Source: Candidatus Methylomirabilis sp. | GTDB taxonomy: Bacteria; Methylomirabilota; Methylomirabilia; Methylomirabilales; Methylomirabilaceae | NCBI RefSeq assembly: GCF_028716865.1 | Contig: NZ_JAQUOY010000018.1 | Coordinates: 1 to 59,384 of the forward strand | Direction of reading: 5' to 3' | Length of the DNA stretch: 59,384 nucleotides | Part shown: one piece after another, positions 1 through 8,089 of the stretch | Layout of the letters: each line of letters starts with the position of its first letter | Numbering within the stretch: the stretch's first letter is position 1 | The notes under the pieces: model-generated | The model's input: only the letters and a program-made list of their open reading frames with translations | Databases searched by the model: none | What the model was told of the DNA's origin: nothing | Translations under genes and position numbers: made by a program

Positions 1-467
1 TGGAAATGCTGCGCGATGTTCCACTCCCGCCGATCCTCACCCCCCACCCTGGAGAACTCGCCCGTCTGCTCGGCATCGATCGGGATGAGGTGGTCCGGCA
101 CCGGATTCCGATCGCGCAAAAGGTCGCAACGAGCTTCGGTGTCCACCTGGTACTGAAGGGCGCCCGCACCCTGATAGCGAATCCGGAAGGGCGGGTGGCG
201 ATCAACATGACGGGGAATCCTGGTATGGCGACCGGTGGGACCGGTGACGTGCTGACGGGTCTGATCGCCGGGCTCCTTGCCCAAGGCGTGAGTGCCGGTC
301 TGACAGCCCAGGCCGCGGTCTACCTGCACGGCCTGGCCGGGGATCTCGCGGCCGAGGCGGTTGGCCAGGAGGCGATGGTGGCCTCCGATCTGATGGCGCA
401 GATCCCGGAGGCCATTCGACAACTGAAGTCCCGTGCAACAGCTCATGAGCTAAAGGCAGGTAGATAG
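1..467 (+). CDS. nnrD: NAD(P)H-hydrate dehydratase (C-terminal part, cut by window edge)
   Basis: This is the C-terminal part of an ADP-dependent (S)-NAD(P)H-hydrate dehydratase, the ribokinase-like domain that repairs hydrated NADH/NADPH. The reading frame is open to the left edge (a Glu codon precedes the first Met at position 6), so the start and any N-terminal epimerase domain lie outside the window. The visible part has the family's TPHPGE motif near the beginning and the signature GMATGGTGDVLTG around residues 72-84, which contributes the catalytic Asp and anion hole. In many bacteria the gene is a fusion with nnrE and sits next to tsaE, as here; whether this one is fused cannot be seen. 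It ends 96 bases before tsaE. Confidence 0.93.
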   Translation, partial: EMLRDVPLPPILTPHPGELARLLGIDRDEVVRHRIPIAQKVATSFGVHLVLKGARTLIANPEGRVAINMTGNPGMATGGTGDVLTGLIAGLLAQGVSAGLTAQAAVYLHGLAGDLAAEAVGQEAMVASDLMAQIPEAIRQLKSRATAHELKAGR

Positions 468-537
468 ACTAAAGGCTGAAGACTGAAGTCTGGAGGGAGT
501 AGGGAGCCATACCTAAAGATCTTCAGTCCTCAGTCTA
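462..537. repeat. Imperfect inverted repeat between nnrD and tsaE
   Basis: The end of nnrD is followed by a stretch beginning ATAGACTAAAGGCTGAAGAC, and just before tsaE comes CTTCAGTCCTCAGTCTAT, which is its imperfect reverse complement. The two arms are separated by about 30 bases. It could form a long RNA hairpin between the two genes and resembles a REP-type intergenic repeat. No T-tract follows, so a simple terminator is unlikely. Confidence 0.5.
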
Positions 538-563
538 TACCCCTGACCGCTATTTACAAAGGA

Positions 564-1091
564 ATGACTGGCTTGTTTGAGCAGGAGAGGGTGACCGTCT
601 ATCACTCCGCCTCGCCCGAGCAGACGCGCGCGCTGGGGGAGGCAGTGGGCAGACTTGCGGATGCGGGCGACGTGATCGCTCTCACCGGCGAGCTCGGAAC
701 AGGTAAAACCCTCTTTGTCGGGGGACTGGCCCGCGGGCTTGGTGTAGATCCGGCTGCGTACGTGAGTAGTCCGACCTTCACCATCATGCACCGACACCGT
801 GGCCGCCTCCCTCTCTACCATCTCGATCTGTACCGTATCGAGACCCCGGAGGCCTTTGCAAGCCTGGGGCTCGATGAGTATCTGGAGGGGGATGGTGTGG
901 CTGCGATCGAGTGGCCCGAACATGGCTGGGGATGCTTACCAAAGGAGATGCTGCTGTTCAGACTTCAGTATACCGGGTCGGATACGCGGTCGATCGAGAT
1001 TGTTCCGATCGGCGATCGATATATGAAGTTGGTTCAGGCGCTGACAGGCGATTTCCTGGCAGCTTCGGGTTGTCTCAAGGCGTCAACGTGA
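564..1091 (+). CDS. tsaE: tRNA threonylcarbamoyladenosine biosynthesis ATPase TsaE
   Basis: TsaE is the P-loop ATPase partner of TsaB and TsaD in synthesis of the universal t6A37 modification of ANN-decoding tRNAs in the cytoplasm. The Walker A motif GELGTGKT is at residues 42-49, followed by the family motifs SPTF (69-72), HLDLYR (86-91) and EWPE (116-119). At 175 residues it is slightly longer than the usual ~150 because of a short N-terminal and a C-terminal extension of low conservation. The ATG at 564 is the only good start before the conserved domain. Its functional partner tsaB lies two genes downstream, past an MFS permease gene, which supports a t6A/ribosome-modification cluster with rimI. 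Confidence 0.95.
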   Translation: MTGLFEQERVTVYHSASPEQTRALGEAVGRLADAGDVIALTGELGTGKTLFVGGLARGLGVDPAAYVSSPTFTIMHRHRGRLPLYHLDLYRIETPEAFASLGLDEYLEGDGVAAIEWPEHGWGCLPKEMLLFRLQYTGSDTRSIEIVPIGDRYMKLVQALTGDFLAASGCLKAST

Positions 1092-1146
1092 CACTGTGAG
1101 TGAACAACAGTAGTGGCGTGTGAGCTAAAAACTGATAGCTGATTGT

Positions 1147-2406
1147 ATGAATCGTCGTCAGGTGGTGGCCTGGACCCTGTACGATTTTGCAAACTCATCC
1201 TTTTCTGCGGTCATCGCGGCGACCATTTATGCGACCTACTATGCTCAGGTTGTCGTCGGAAACGTCCATGGGGAGGGTGATCTGTGGTGGGGACGACTGA
1301 TCTCCACTTCCATGGCCATTGTGGCGCTGACCTCCCCTATCTTGGGAAGCGTTGCTGATCGGGCCGGGATCCGCAAGCGTCTCTTCTTTGCTGCTACCTA
1401 CCTGAGCGTCGGCGCTACTGCATTGATGGCGACCGTGGAGCAGGGGATGGTTCTCCGGGGATTCGTGCTGGGCGTCCTCGGCATGGTGGGATTTGAAGGG
1501 GCGATGGTCTTCTATAACGCCTATCTCCCGGACATTGCGTCTCGGGAGTGGCAGGGGCGCGTCTCGGCCTACGGCTTTGCGGTCGGCTATGCCGGATCGA
1601 TCGCGGCCCTCCTCGTCGCCCTCCCATTTGTAAAGGCCGGTGCTTTTGGCTGGTGCTTCCTCTCCGCGGCGGCGCTCTTCGGGCTCTTCGCCCTCCCATC
1701 CTTTCTGGTCCTTCCAGGGGATCGGCCCGGCTATGCCGAGGTTAGTGACGCGGTACGCGAGAGCATTCGAGGCATAGTGCGGACCTTCCAGGACGTTCTC
1801 ACGTTCCGTGAGCTGCGGCGTTTCCTCGGGGCGTATCTGTTGTACGAAGATGGTGTGAATACGGTCATCTTCTTCTCCTCTATCTTCGCGGCCAGGACGC
1901 TTGGCTTTGGGATGGCGCAGTTGATCGGCCTATACGTCCTCGTTCAGGTCACGGCGTTGGTTGGGGCCTTCCTGTGGGGAAAGCCCACGGATCGCCTTGG
2001 CCCGAAGTTCGTCGTGGTTTGCATGTTGGTTCTCTGGATCGGCGTAGTGGTTGCCGCCTACTTCGTCGAAGCGCAACGCCAGTTCTACTTCCTTGCCGCC
2101 GTCGCCGGGTCCGGTCTCGGCGCTATCCAAGCCGCAAGCCGAACCTTTATGACCACACTGATTCCGAAGGGGCGAGAGGGAGAGTTCTTCGGCTGCTACG
2201 CCATCTGCGGGAAGACAGCCTCCATTCTTGGACCTCTCGTCTTCGGTGCAGTTTCTTATATTCTGGCAGGTAACCAGCGCGCGGCGATTCTCACCGTCGG
2301 TGTATTTTTCGTCATGGGTCTCATCCTGCTGTTGCGTGTGCAGGCCGGGGGACCGACCGGTCAGACTGGAGAGATAATCGTTGGCATCACGTGCACCAGG
2401 GCGTAA
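1147..2406 (+). CDS. MFS permease of the UMF1/Atg22-like family
   Basis: This 419-residue integral membrane protein looks like a major facilitator of the UMF1 (Atg22-like) family. It begins with the typical N-terminus VAWTLYDFANSSFSAVI and has about 12 hydrophobic segments, with the MFS loop 2-3 motif seen as GSVADRAGIRKR near residues 74-85. A second, similar loop (GKPTDRLGPKF) appears in the C-terminal half. The substrate is unknown; amino acid or nucleoside efflux has been suggested for relatives, which is only family-level knowledge. It is inserted between tsaE and tsaB on the same strand, so it may be co-transcribed with them without a functional link. Confidence 0.9.
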   Translation: MNRRQVVAWTLYDFANSSFSAVIAATIYATYYAQVVVGNVHGEGDLWWGRLISTSMAIVALTSPILGSVADRAGIRKRLFFAATYLSVGATALMATVEQGMVLRGFVLGVLGMVGFEGAMVFYNAYLPDIASREWQGRVSAYGFAVGYAGSIAALLVALPFVKAGAFGWCFLSAAALFGLFALPSFLVLPGDRPGYAEVSDAVRESIRGIVRTFQDVLTFRELRRFLGAYLLYEDGVNTVIFFSSIFAARTLGFGMAQLIGLYVLVQVTALVGAFLWGKPTDRLGPKFVVVCMLVLWIGVVVAAYFVEAQRQFYFLAAVAGSGLGAIQAASRTFMTTLIPKGREGEFFGCYAICGKTASILGPLVFGAVSYILAGNQRAAILTVGVFFVMGLILLLRVQAGGPTGQTGEIIVGITCTRA

Positions 2407-2458
2407 TTGCGTTGAGACCCTTGCCGGATCGAACCGTCTGTAGTATCGTCAAGTTGCC

Positions 2459-3163
2459 ATGCTGGTGATGGGGATAGACACGTCGACAATGCAGGGAGGA
2501 GTGGCCCTTTTATCAGGGCAGGGAGTGGTCTGCGAATATACGCTGAATGTCAAGGCGACCTACAGCGAGCGACTGCTGCCGTTGATTGATCGAGCCGTGC
2601 AGGATGCCGGGATCACGCTGGGCCAAGTCGAAGGTCTCGCCGTGGCTGTTGGGCCAGGCTCCTTCACAGGCTTACGAATCGGCCTGAGCACCGCCAAAGG
2701 CCTGGCGGTTGCAGGGGGGCAACCGCTTGTCGGCATATCGACCCTTGAAGCCATGGCGTGGACGCTCCCGTTCTGTGCTCACCCGATCTGTCCCATCCTT
2801 GATGCCAGGAAGGGTGAAATCTACTGCGCCCTGTTTCGCCACGAGGGGGATCGGCTGATCCGACTGATGGACGATGCGGCCGTCGCACCGGATAGGCTGT
2901 TGAGCTACATCCAACAGCCAACCGTGTTCCTGGGCGATGGGTTGGCCGTCTATGAAGGCCTGCTGCGATCCGAACTGAAGGAGTTGGCGCTCTTTTCCCC
3001 CCTTGCGGGGCGCAGAGGATGTGCCGCGGCTGTGGCAGAACTTGGACGCCGCCTTCTGCTGGATGGCCACCGGGATGATCTCGCACAACTGGCCCCCCAT
3101 TACTTGCGGCCGTCAGAGGCGGAGTTAAAGTATCTTGGCAGATTCGCCCCAGTGGGTTCGTAG
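2459..3163 (+). CDS. tsaB: tRNA threonylcarbamoyladenosine biosynthesis protein TsaB
   Basis: TsaB is the ASKHA-fold scaffold protein that dimerises with TsaD and recruits TsaE for t6A synthesis. The N-terminus MLVMGIDTST is the ATPase-fold phosphate-1 strand, and the diagnostic motif GPGSFTGLRIG is at residues 65-75, followed by STAKGLA. The length of 234 residues is normal. The reading frame ends at 3163 and rimI follows with little or no gap, the common tsaB-rimI arrangement. Together with tsaE it makes two of the three bacterial t6A-specific proteins; tsaD and tsaC are not in the window. Confidence 0.95.
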   Translation: MLVMGIDTSTMQGGVALLSGQGVVCEYTLNVKATYSERLLPLIDRAVQDAGITLGQVEGLAVAVGPGSFTGLRIGLSTAKGLAVAGGQPLVGISTLEAMAWTLPFCAHPICPILDARKGEIYCALFRHEGDRLIRLMDDAAVAPDRLLSYIQQPTVFLGDGLAVYEGLLRSELKELALFSPLAGRRGCAAAVAELGRRLLLDGHRDDLAQLAPHYLRPSEAELKYLGRFAPVGS

Positions 3164-3185
3164 TACCAAGAGATGCGCTAAAATA

Positions 3186-3665
3186 ATGACGATGAGTAAG
3201 ACAAGACTTGCAGTTACGTGCCATTCGATGGGCAGGGAAGACCTGCCGGAGGTATTGGTAATCGAGAGCCTCTCGTTCGCCGAACCGTGGACTGAGGAGA
3301 TGTTTCTGGGCGAGTTTAGCTCCGAGGGGATCGCCGAATCGCTCGTGGCGAGGGTAGACGAAGGTCCTGGAGAGCGAATCGTCGGCTTCCTGTGTGCGTG
3401 GGTGGTGGGCGGTGAGTTACATATCAATAATATCGGGGTGCACCCGAGCTATCGGCTCCGTGGAATCGCCTCTCAGCTTTTGGAAGAGGTGCTCCGTCGA
3501 GCCAGAGTAAAAGAGGCCACGGCAGGCTACTTGGAGGTGAGAGCGTCGAACGAGGCGGCTGCTGGGCTGTATAGGTGTTACGGTTTTCAGCCGATCGGCC
3601 GCCGCCGCAACTACTACGATCACCCGCAGGAAGATGCCATCGTAATGCGCAAGACGCCACTCTGA
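3186..3665 (+). CDS. rimI: Ribosomal-protein-alanine N-acetyltransferase RimI (GNAT)
   Basis: This is a GNAT-family acetyltransferase, probably RimI, which acetylates the N-terminal Ala of ribosomal protein S18. The acetyl-CoA binding motif A is VHPSYRLRGIASQLL with the R-x-x-G-x-A turn, followed by the YLEVRASNEAAAGLYRCYGF segment typical of RimI and ending near YYDHPQEDAIVM. An upstream start at 3135 would overlap tsaB by 29 bases; the ATG pair at 3186/3192, just after tsaB, gives a conventional N-terminus, but no strong ribosome site separates the choices. The neighbourhood with tsaB is typical of RimI rather than of other GNATs. Confidence 0.9.
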   Translation: MTMSKTRLAVTCHSMGREDLPEVLVIESLSFAEPWTEEMFLGEFSSEGIAESLVARVDEGPGERIVGFLCAWVVGGELHINNIGVHPSYRLRGIASQLLEEVLRRARVKEATAGYLEVRASNEAAAGLYRCYGFQPIGRRRNYYDHPQEDAIVMRKTPL

Positions 3666-3791
3666 CTTGACGGGGGCCTGGGAATTCCAGGCCTGTCTGG
3701 TCCATTTGGTCTCGACCAAACGACGAAACAGACCGAACAGACGAGATAGACCAGGTAGACGCAATAGATATTTTCTAAGGAAGGAGTAAAA

Positions 3792-3971
3792 ATGATCGAT
3801 AAGGAACTGCTTGAAATCCTGGCGTGTCCCGCCTGCAAGGCTGAGGTGGTGTTCGACGAGTCGGCAGCCAGGATCGTCTGCACTGCCTGCGGGCGGCGCT
3901 ATCCTGTCCGAGACGGTATCCCGGTCATGCTGATCGACGAGGCGGAAGCTGGTCCGCCGGCGAAGAAGTAA
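3792..3971 (+). CDS. Trm112-like small zinc-binding protein (UPF0434 type)
   Basis: A 59-residue protein reads MIDKELLEILACPACKAEVV and continues with a second Cys pair, giving a C12-x2-C15 ... C30-x2-C33 zinc knuckle, and a hydrophobic end DGIPVMLIDEAE. This is the Trm112/YcaR (UPF0434) pattern. In eukaryotes and archaea Trm112 activates methyltransferases; the bacterial role is not established. The ATG at 3792 is preceded by a strong ribosome-binding site, AAGGAAGGAG, at 3777-3786. It stops 8 bases before gltX, so the two are probably co-translated. The gene is below 60 codons and easily missed. Confidence 0.9.
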   Translation: MIDKELLEILACPACKAEVVFDESAARIVCTACGRRYPVRDGIPVMLIDEAEAGPPAKK

Positions 3972-3979
3972 GGTGGATC

Positions 3980-5428
3980 GTGGTGTCTAAGGTCAGGGTC
4001 AGATTCGCGCCAAGCCCAACAGGGTATCTGCACGTCGGTGGGGCCAGGACCGCCCTGTATAACTGGCTGTTCGCCCGCCATGAGCATGGAGTCTTCATCC
4101 TTCGGATTGAAGACACTGATGCCGAACGGTCTACGGATGAGTCGGTGACGACGATCCTCGACGCGCTCCGCTGGTTTGGCCTGGACTGGGATGAGGGGCC
4201 GGAGGTCGGCGGACCGGCTGGGCCGTACCGGCAGGCTGAGCGCTTGAAGCTATATCAGGAGCATGCCCAGAAACTCCTGGATGAAGGGAAGGCCTATTAC
4301 TGTACCTGTACGCCGGAGGAGCTGGAAGCCAGGCGTAAGGCTGCGCTTGCTGCCGGGACCTCCCCGAAGTACGACGGTCGCTGCCGTGAGCGGGGGAACG
4401 ACCTGACTGGAGTGGGCGGAAGAGGTGCTGTCGTCCGCCTGCAGGTCCGGGAGGAGGGGAGCGTTGAGATTGCCGATCTCGTTCACGGCCCCATTCGCTT
4501 TGAGACTGCCGATTTGGACGACTTCATCCTCCTTCGCTCCGATGGGATGCCGACGTATAATTTCGCTGTAGTGATAGACGATGTGCTCATGGAGATCAGT
4601 CACGTGATCAGGGGTGACGACCACATTTCCAATACGCCACGTCAGATCATACTCTACGAGGCGCTGGGTCTCCCAATCCCTCGCTTTGCCCATATCCCGA
4701 TGATCCTGGGGCCCGATCGCTCCCGCCTCTCAAAACGGCATGGTGCTACGTCGGTCTTGGCCTACCAGCAGATGGGCTACCTGCCTGAGGCGATGGTGAA
4801 CTACCTGGCGCGGCTTGGTTGGTCTCACGGTGATCAAGAGATCTTCACCCAGGAAGAGCTGGTTAGGCGATTCAGCCTCGAGAAGGTGGGCAAGACCCCC
4901 GCGGTCTTCGATCCGGTGAAGCTCGAGTGGCTGAATGGCCAGTACATCAAGCGTACCGCCCCTGATCGGCTGACGACATTGCTCAGGCCCTTCTGGGAGG
5001 CGGCTGGCGTGAGTCAACAAGAACTGTCTCAGAGGGACGAAGCCTGGTCGCATCGGGTTGCCGGCCTTTTTCAGGAACGGGCCAGGACCCTGACGGAGCT
5101 CGCAACCTCGTCCAGATTCGTATTCGACGGGAAGATCGAGCGCGATAAGGCAGTGGCCCAAAAGGTTCTAACCACGGAAACAAAAGAGAGGGTCCGCGCG
5201 CTCTTACTGGAGATTGAGACGCTGCCGACCTTCACTGCCGCAACCCTGGAGTCGCTCTTCCGGATGAGGGCGTCGGCCCTTGGCCTGAAGCTGGTCGACC
5301 TGGCTCAGCCGTTCAGGGTTGGGCTGTCTGGAAAAAGCGTCAGTCCCCCTATCTTCCCGATTATGGAGCTGATGGGATGGGATGCCGTGCGACGTCGGGT
5401 AGAAGAAGCACTGGAGGAGGAAGGATGA
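3980..5428 (+). CDS. gltX: Glutamate--tRNA ligase
   Basis: This class I aminoacyl-tRNA synthetase charges tRNA-Glu (possibly also tRNA-Gln if the organism uses the transamidation route). The HIGH-type motif is PSPTGYLHVGG at residues 11-21 and the KMSKS-type motif is SRLSKRHGATS near residue 249. The length of 482 residues is normal for a non-discriminating or discriminating GluRS; the two cannot be told apart here. It probably starts with GTG at 3980, because KVRVRFAPSPTG must be near the N-terminus. The stop codon overlaps the greA start (ATGA), so the two genes are translationally coupled. Confidence 0.96.
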   Translation: MVSKVRVRFAPSPTGYLHVGGARTALYNWLFARHEHGVFILRIEDTDAERSTDESVTTILDALRWFGLDWDEGPEVGGPAGPYRQAERLKLYQEHAQKLLDEGKAYYCTCTPEELEARRKAALAAGTSPKYDGRCRERGNDLTGVGGRGAVVRLQVREEGSVEIADLVHGPIRFETADLDDFILLRSDGMPTYNFAVVIDDVLMEISHVIRGDDHISNTPRQIILYEALGLPIPRFAHIPMILGPDRSRLSKRHGATSVLAYQQMGYLPEAMVNYLARLGWSHGDQEIFTQEELVRRFSLEKVGKTPAVFDPVKLEWLNGQYIKRTAPDRLTTLLRPFWEAAGVSQQELSQRDEAWSHRVAGLFQERARTLTELATSSRFVFDGKIERDKAVAQKVLTTETKERVRALLLEIETLPTFTAATLESLFRMRASALGLKLVDLAQPFRVGLSGKSVSPPIFPIMELMGWDAVRRRVEEALEEEG

Positions 5429-5925
5429 AGATTGAGGCATTGCTTGATAACCTTCGGCAGGAGTTCAACAAGCTCGATCGGGAGTTCAGGCAGGAAATTC
5501 CGAAGAAGATCCAGGCTGCCAGGGAGTTGGGTGATCTGCGGGAGAGCGGCGAGTACGAAACGATTAAGGATCGGCAGGGCTTTGTCAAAGCCAGGATGGC
5601 CTTTCTGCAACAGCGGATAGCGGAGATCAGTAAGATCGACCTGAGAGCGATCCCGAGAGACCGCGTCGCTCTGGGCAGCACCGTTCATCTTATCGACGAA
5701 GAGAGCGGGGAGGAAAGCGTCTACACCCTGGTCTTTCCCGAACTGATGGATAGCACACGTGGCTGGATTTCGGTTGCCTCGCCGATCGGGCGAAGCCTTA
5801 TCGGCAAGCAGGCCGGCGATCGGGTCGTGATGAATATGCCAAGCGGGACCAAGGCGTTCGAAATGATGAAGCTTCAGACGTTGCACGAAAGCTCGCAAAA
5901 CAACGCTGATGGGACAGGCTCATGA
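5425..5925 (+). CDS. greA: Transcription elongation factor GreA/GreB family
   Basis: This 166-residue Gre factor rescues backtracked RNA polymerase by stimulating transcript cleavage. The N-terminal coiled coil carries the acidic tip region ARELGDLRESGEYE (residues 31-44), the equivalent of the GreA D-L-x-E-N-x-E-Y tip that donates Mg-binding acids; the canonical Asn is Ser-Gly here. The C-terminal FKBP-like domain ends with SPIGRSLIGKQAGD, a hallmark of the family. The ATG at 5425 overlaps the gltX stop and has GAGGAAGG just upstream. A longer frame beginning at 5377 inside gltX lacks support. Confidence 0.92.
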   Translation: MKIEALLDNLRQEFNKLDREFRQEIPKKIQAARELGDLRESGEYETIKDRQGFVKARMAFLQQRIAEISKIDLRAIPRDRVALGSTVHLIDEESGEESVYTLVFPELMDSTRGWISVASPIGRSLIGKQAGDRVVMNMPSGTKAFEMMKLQTLHESSQNNADGTGS

Positions 5926-5952
5926 CACTACATCGCACCTTGTAAGACCGCA

Positions 5953-5986
5953 CGGTCATTTCGAGCGAAGTGAAGCAATCTCACTG
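5953..5986 (+). repeat. Dispersed intergenic repeat (GGTCATTTCGAGCGAAG type)
   Basis: The sequence between greA and the tRNA contains the motif GTCATTTCGAGCGAAGTGAA followed by GCAATCTCACT. This pattern is a very common dispersed intergenic repeat in many bacterial genomes. A related stretch (GGTCATTGCGAGGCCGAC) occurs at about 40370 in this window. It has no coding content. Confidence 0.5.
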
Positions 5987-5995
5987 TTTTTCACC

Positions 5996-6026
5996 TTGAC
6001 TTTTCTCGGCTGTTCCTCCATATTCT
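5996..6026 (+). promoter_or_regulatory. Putative sigma-70 promoter upstream of tRNA-Gln
   Basis: TTGACT at 5996-6001 is followed by a CATATT/TATTCT box around 6019-6026, giving spacings of 17 or 19 bases. It lies 40 bases upstream of the mature tRNA 5' end and immediately before a strong hairpin. It is a plausible tRNA promoter; the -10 match is only moderate. Confidence 0.4.
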
Positions 6027-6057
6027 GAACGTCCAAAGGGAGCCCCTTTGGACGTTC
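6027..6057 (+). terminator. Perfect 14-bp hairpin with ATTTTT tail between greA and tRNA-Gln
   Basis: GAACGTCCAAAGGG (6027-6040), a 3-base AGC loop and CCCTTTGGACGTTC (6044-6057) form a perfect 14-base-pair stem followed by ATTTTT. The structure fits an intrinsic terminator for the gltX-greA unit. Because the putative tRNA promoter lies just before it, it could instead be the 5' leader of the tRNA transcript. Confidence 0.7.
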
Positions 6058-6065
6058 ATTTTTGG

Positions 6066-6139
6066 TGGGGGGTCGTCCAATGGTAGGACGGCAGACTCTG
6101 GATCTGCTTATCGAGGTTCGAATCCTTGCCCCCCAGCCA
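6066..6139 (+). tRNA. tRNA-Gln (anticodon CTG)
   Basis: The cloverleaf folds completely: acceptor TGGGGGG (6066-6072) with CCCCCCA (6129-6135); D stem GTCC/GGAC (6075-6078/6086-6089); anticodon stem GCAGA/TCTGC with loop CTCTGGA, placing anticodon CTG at 6098-6100; a four-base variable loop; T arm CGAGG-TTCGAAT-CCTTG (6112-6128); discriminator G6136; and an encoded CCA (6137-6139). The anticodon CTG reads CAG, glutamine. An integrase remnant ends a few bases downstream with its C-terminus facing the tRNA, so the 3' end may once have been an attachment site. Confidence 0.96.
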
Positions 6140-6142
6140 CCT

Positions 6143-6538
6143 CTAACTCATTACATTCAATGGCTCGCTTGGCATTTTGCTGAGCGGGCCATTCGTGTCT
6201 TCAGGATGCGTGGGTGCGCCTGGGGTGCGGGTGGGCGCATCGTCGAGTCGATTGATCGCCGTTTGGTTCGTGGCAGGAAGGAGATAGCTGTAGAGGTCGA
6301 CGGTGACCTGGATTGAGGAGTGCCCCAGTTGTTTCTCGACAAAGGCGAGACTTTCCCCCTGTTCGAGGAGGAGGGTGGCAACGGTGTGCCGCAGGTCGTG
6401 AAAGCGAAGATGCTTAAGCCCGGCGCGTTGCAGTAGCGGACCCCAGACCCGCTTCGTAAAGTTGCCGGCGATGAGGCGGCCCCCTTCTGTATTTGTGAAG
6501 ACCCATGCGTTGGGATCCAGCGCCTCCCCTGACCTGAC
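6143..6538 (-). pseudogene. Tyrosine recombinase/phage integrase, C-terminal fragment
   Basis: Reading the minus strand from about 6538 down to a TAG at 6143-6145 gives an open frame with the C-terminal catalytic domain of a tyrosine recombinase. It includes the H-x-x-R box as HDLRH, followed by TVATLLLEQGESLAFVEKQ, then LGHSS and VTVDLYSY, which supplies the catalytic Tyr. The N-terminal domain and the first catalytic Arg are missing, and an in-frame TAG lies directly upstream of the break, so the gene is truncated and presumably dead. Its position next to the 3' end of tRNA-Gln is typical of an integrative element inserted at a tRNA. Confidence 0.8.
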
Positions 6539-6903
6539 CCCCTAAAATAGATCCAGGTATTATGAGAGTCTGAACCGCCCACGCGGGCAGGAGGGCTCTC
6601 GATGACACCTCCGTCATTGTATTTTACACGACTTTGGTGTCCAGTTTTTCCATCCTACCTCATATAGGTGTCTGGGGTGATATGAGTGATGGGCTGAGGG
6701 GATCCGCATTGTGAGACATGCGTATTGTGAATCGTGAGAATGGGTGGTGTAGGTGCGAGTGCTGGTCCGGGGGAAGTGTCGTGCTGGCGACTCATCACGT
6801 GTCTCCATGAAAGATGTTGGGGTTGTGAGGTGTGTGATCTGTTCGACGAACGTGATGAGTGTAGAAAATGGATTGTGAGCGCACAAGCGCACAAACGTGC
6901 AGG
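6539..6903. other. Non-coding stretch with possible IS3-type end
   Basis: No convincing gene is seen here. The integrase frame breaks at its left edge. At 6625-6660 the minus strand reads TGAGGTAGGATGGAAAAACT followed by GGACACC, which resembles the terminal repeat of IS3-family elements, but no transposase frame is present. A 99-codon minus-strand frame (6614-6913) is rich in Thr and His, as are shadow frames elsewhere in this region, and was not accepted. Confidence 0.35.
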
Positions 6904-8076
6904 TTATTGGCAAAGTAGCTGTGTGGAATTGATGGTTGGTGATGTAGTTTCTCGGTAAAAGATGAGTGCAAGTAATGCCAGACTATTGGCGTAGTAATCG
7001 TCCGTAGGTGTAAAGAGGCTCACGTCTTGGTTGAATGCGTGAGAGAGTTTCTCCATCACACCGGCTGAGATGGGACCATTCGATCTCGCCAGCGCTGACA
7101 GGCTCATGGCATAGGCGGCGACGTGTTCGTATTGCCCGGCTGGTCTGCCCTCGTACGTATATTCGGCAAAGAATCGACCGCCGCGCCTCTCCCACTCCTG
7201 CGTATAGAAATCCCTCATACCATCAAGGTAGCGTCTGGCCCGATTCTCCTCGAACCATAGTGCATCCATTCCGAGTCGCCATGGGGTTCGAATCGCATCC
7301 CAGCTAAATCGATCCGACAATCCTTGGGCACGCATCAGGGATCCGTCTGCAGTAAGGAGCAGCCAATCCGGTACCAAGCCCACGCCTGCGGTTCCGGCGA
7401 AGTGTTTCGAAACCGTCTCGATGAGGTAATAGCTTGCTTCGATTAGGTCGTTCCAACGTGGGTCTCTGGTACACGCAAAGAATATCCGGAAGTGGGCTGG
7501 CGACAGATAGGAGGGGTTGATGATGGAGGCGTTGTGTCCTGTTCTCCAGTTTCCCGGTAGGAGATACCTCCGTCCGTTGATTAGCGCTGTTTCCAGATCG
7601 AGCAGATCGCGCATGACCAATCGCGCTTTTTTAGTATAGCGTTCGTCGTGCCAGCGTGCGGAAGCGGTTATGAGCGCGAGGACATAATCGAGGTCGGCGT
7701 CGGACGCACTGTTCCAGTCCGTGACCCCACGACCTGGTTCCCAATGCCAGGCCAGCAGATGGTCGCCGGTGCGGCCCTTGCGCGAGAGGTGTGCGTCGGT
7801 CCAGTCCAGGACCTTGTCGAATGTCTGTCGGTCGTCAAGCAGCGAGGCGATGAGGAGCGCATACGCTTGTCCTTCGGAGACTGTATCGTCATTATTGCGC
7901 GGGCGAGAGACGCGTCCATGGGCATGAATAAATCGTGCGGTATATCCACCCCACGCCTTGGTGATGAGATCAGACAACGGATCGGTTGCTGTTGCCGGGC
8001 GAGTGGGCGTAACTCTGGCACACGCCGTGGCAAGGAGGATTGTCAGGAAGAGAGATAGGGGGATGGGTGTGCGCAT
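6904..8076 (-). CDS. bcsZ: Glycoside hydrolase family 8 lipoprotein (BcsZ-type endoglucanase)
   Basis: This 390-residue protein belongs to GH8, the family of BcsZ, a periplasmic endo-beta-1,4-glucanase that trims or releases nascent cellulose. The N-terminus is hydrophobic and ends in ATAC with Cys19, a probable lipobox, so it is likely a lipoprotein. The general acid Glu68 lies in VSEGQAYALL, and the acidic motif ASDADLDYVLAL (124-135) supplies the catalytic Asp. The region GNWRTGHNASIINPSYLSPAHFRIF is also typical of BcsZ. It is the last gene of the minus-strand cluster, 13 bases after the TPR/beta-barrel gene, which fits a role in polymer secretion. Confidence 0.88.
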   Translation of the reverse strand: MRTPIPLSLFLTILLATACARVTPTRPATATDPLSDLITKAWGGYTARFIHAHGRVSRPRNNDDTVSEGQAYALLIASLLDDRQTFDKVLDWTDAHLSRKGRTGDHLLAWHWEPGRGVTDWNSASDADLDYVLALITASARWHDERYTKKARLVMRDLLDLETALINGRRYLLPGNWRTGHNASIINPSYLSPAHFRIFFACTRDPRWNDLIEASYYLIETVSKHFAGTAGVGLVPDWLLLTADGSLMRAQGLSDRFSWDAIRTPWRLGMDALWFEENRARRYLDGMRDFYTQEWERRGGRFFAEYTYEGRPAGQYEHVAAYAMSLSALARSNGPISAGVMEKLSHAFNQDVSLFTPTDDYYANSLALLALIFYRETTSPTINSTQLLCQ

Positions 8077-8089
8077 AGGAGTCGTGGCG

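Noticed and set aside
6170-6190. Sigma-54 -24/-12 promoter (TTGGCATTTTGCT)
   Set aside because: The GG-GC spacing is six bases, not the required ten, and it lies inside the integrase remnant.
6614-6913. 99-codon minus-strand frame after bcsZ
   Set aside because: It is rich in Thr, His and Pro like antisense shadow frames here, has no domain and overlaps the bcsZ end.
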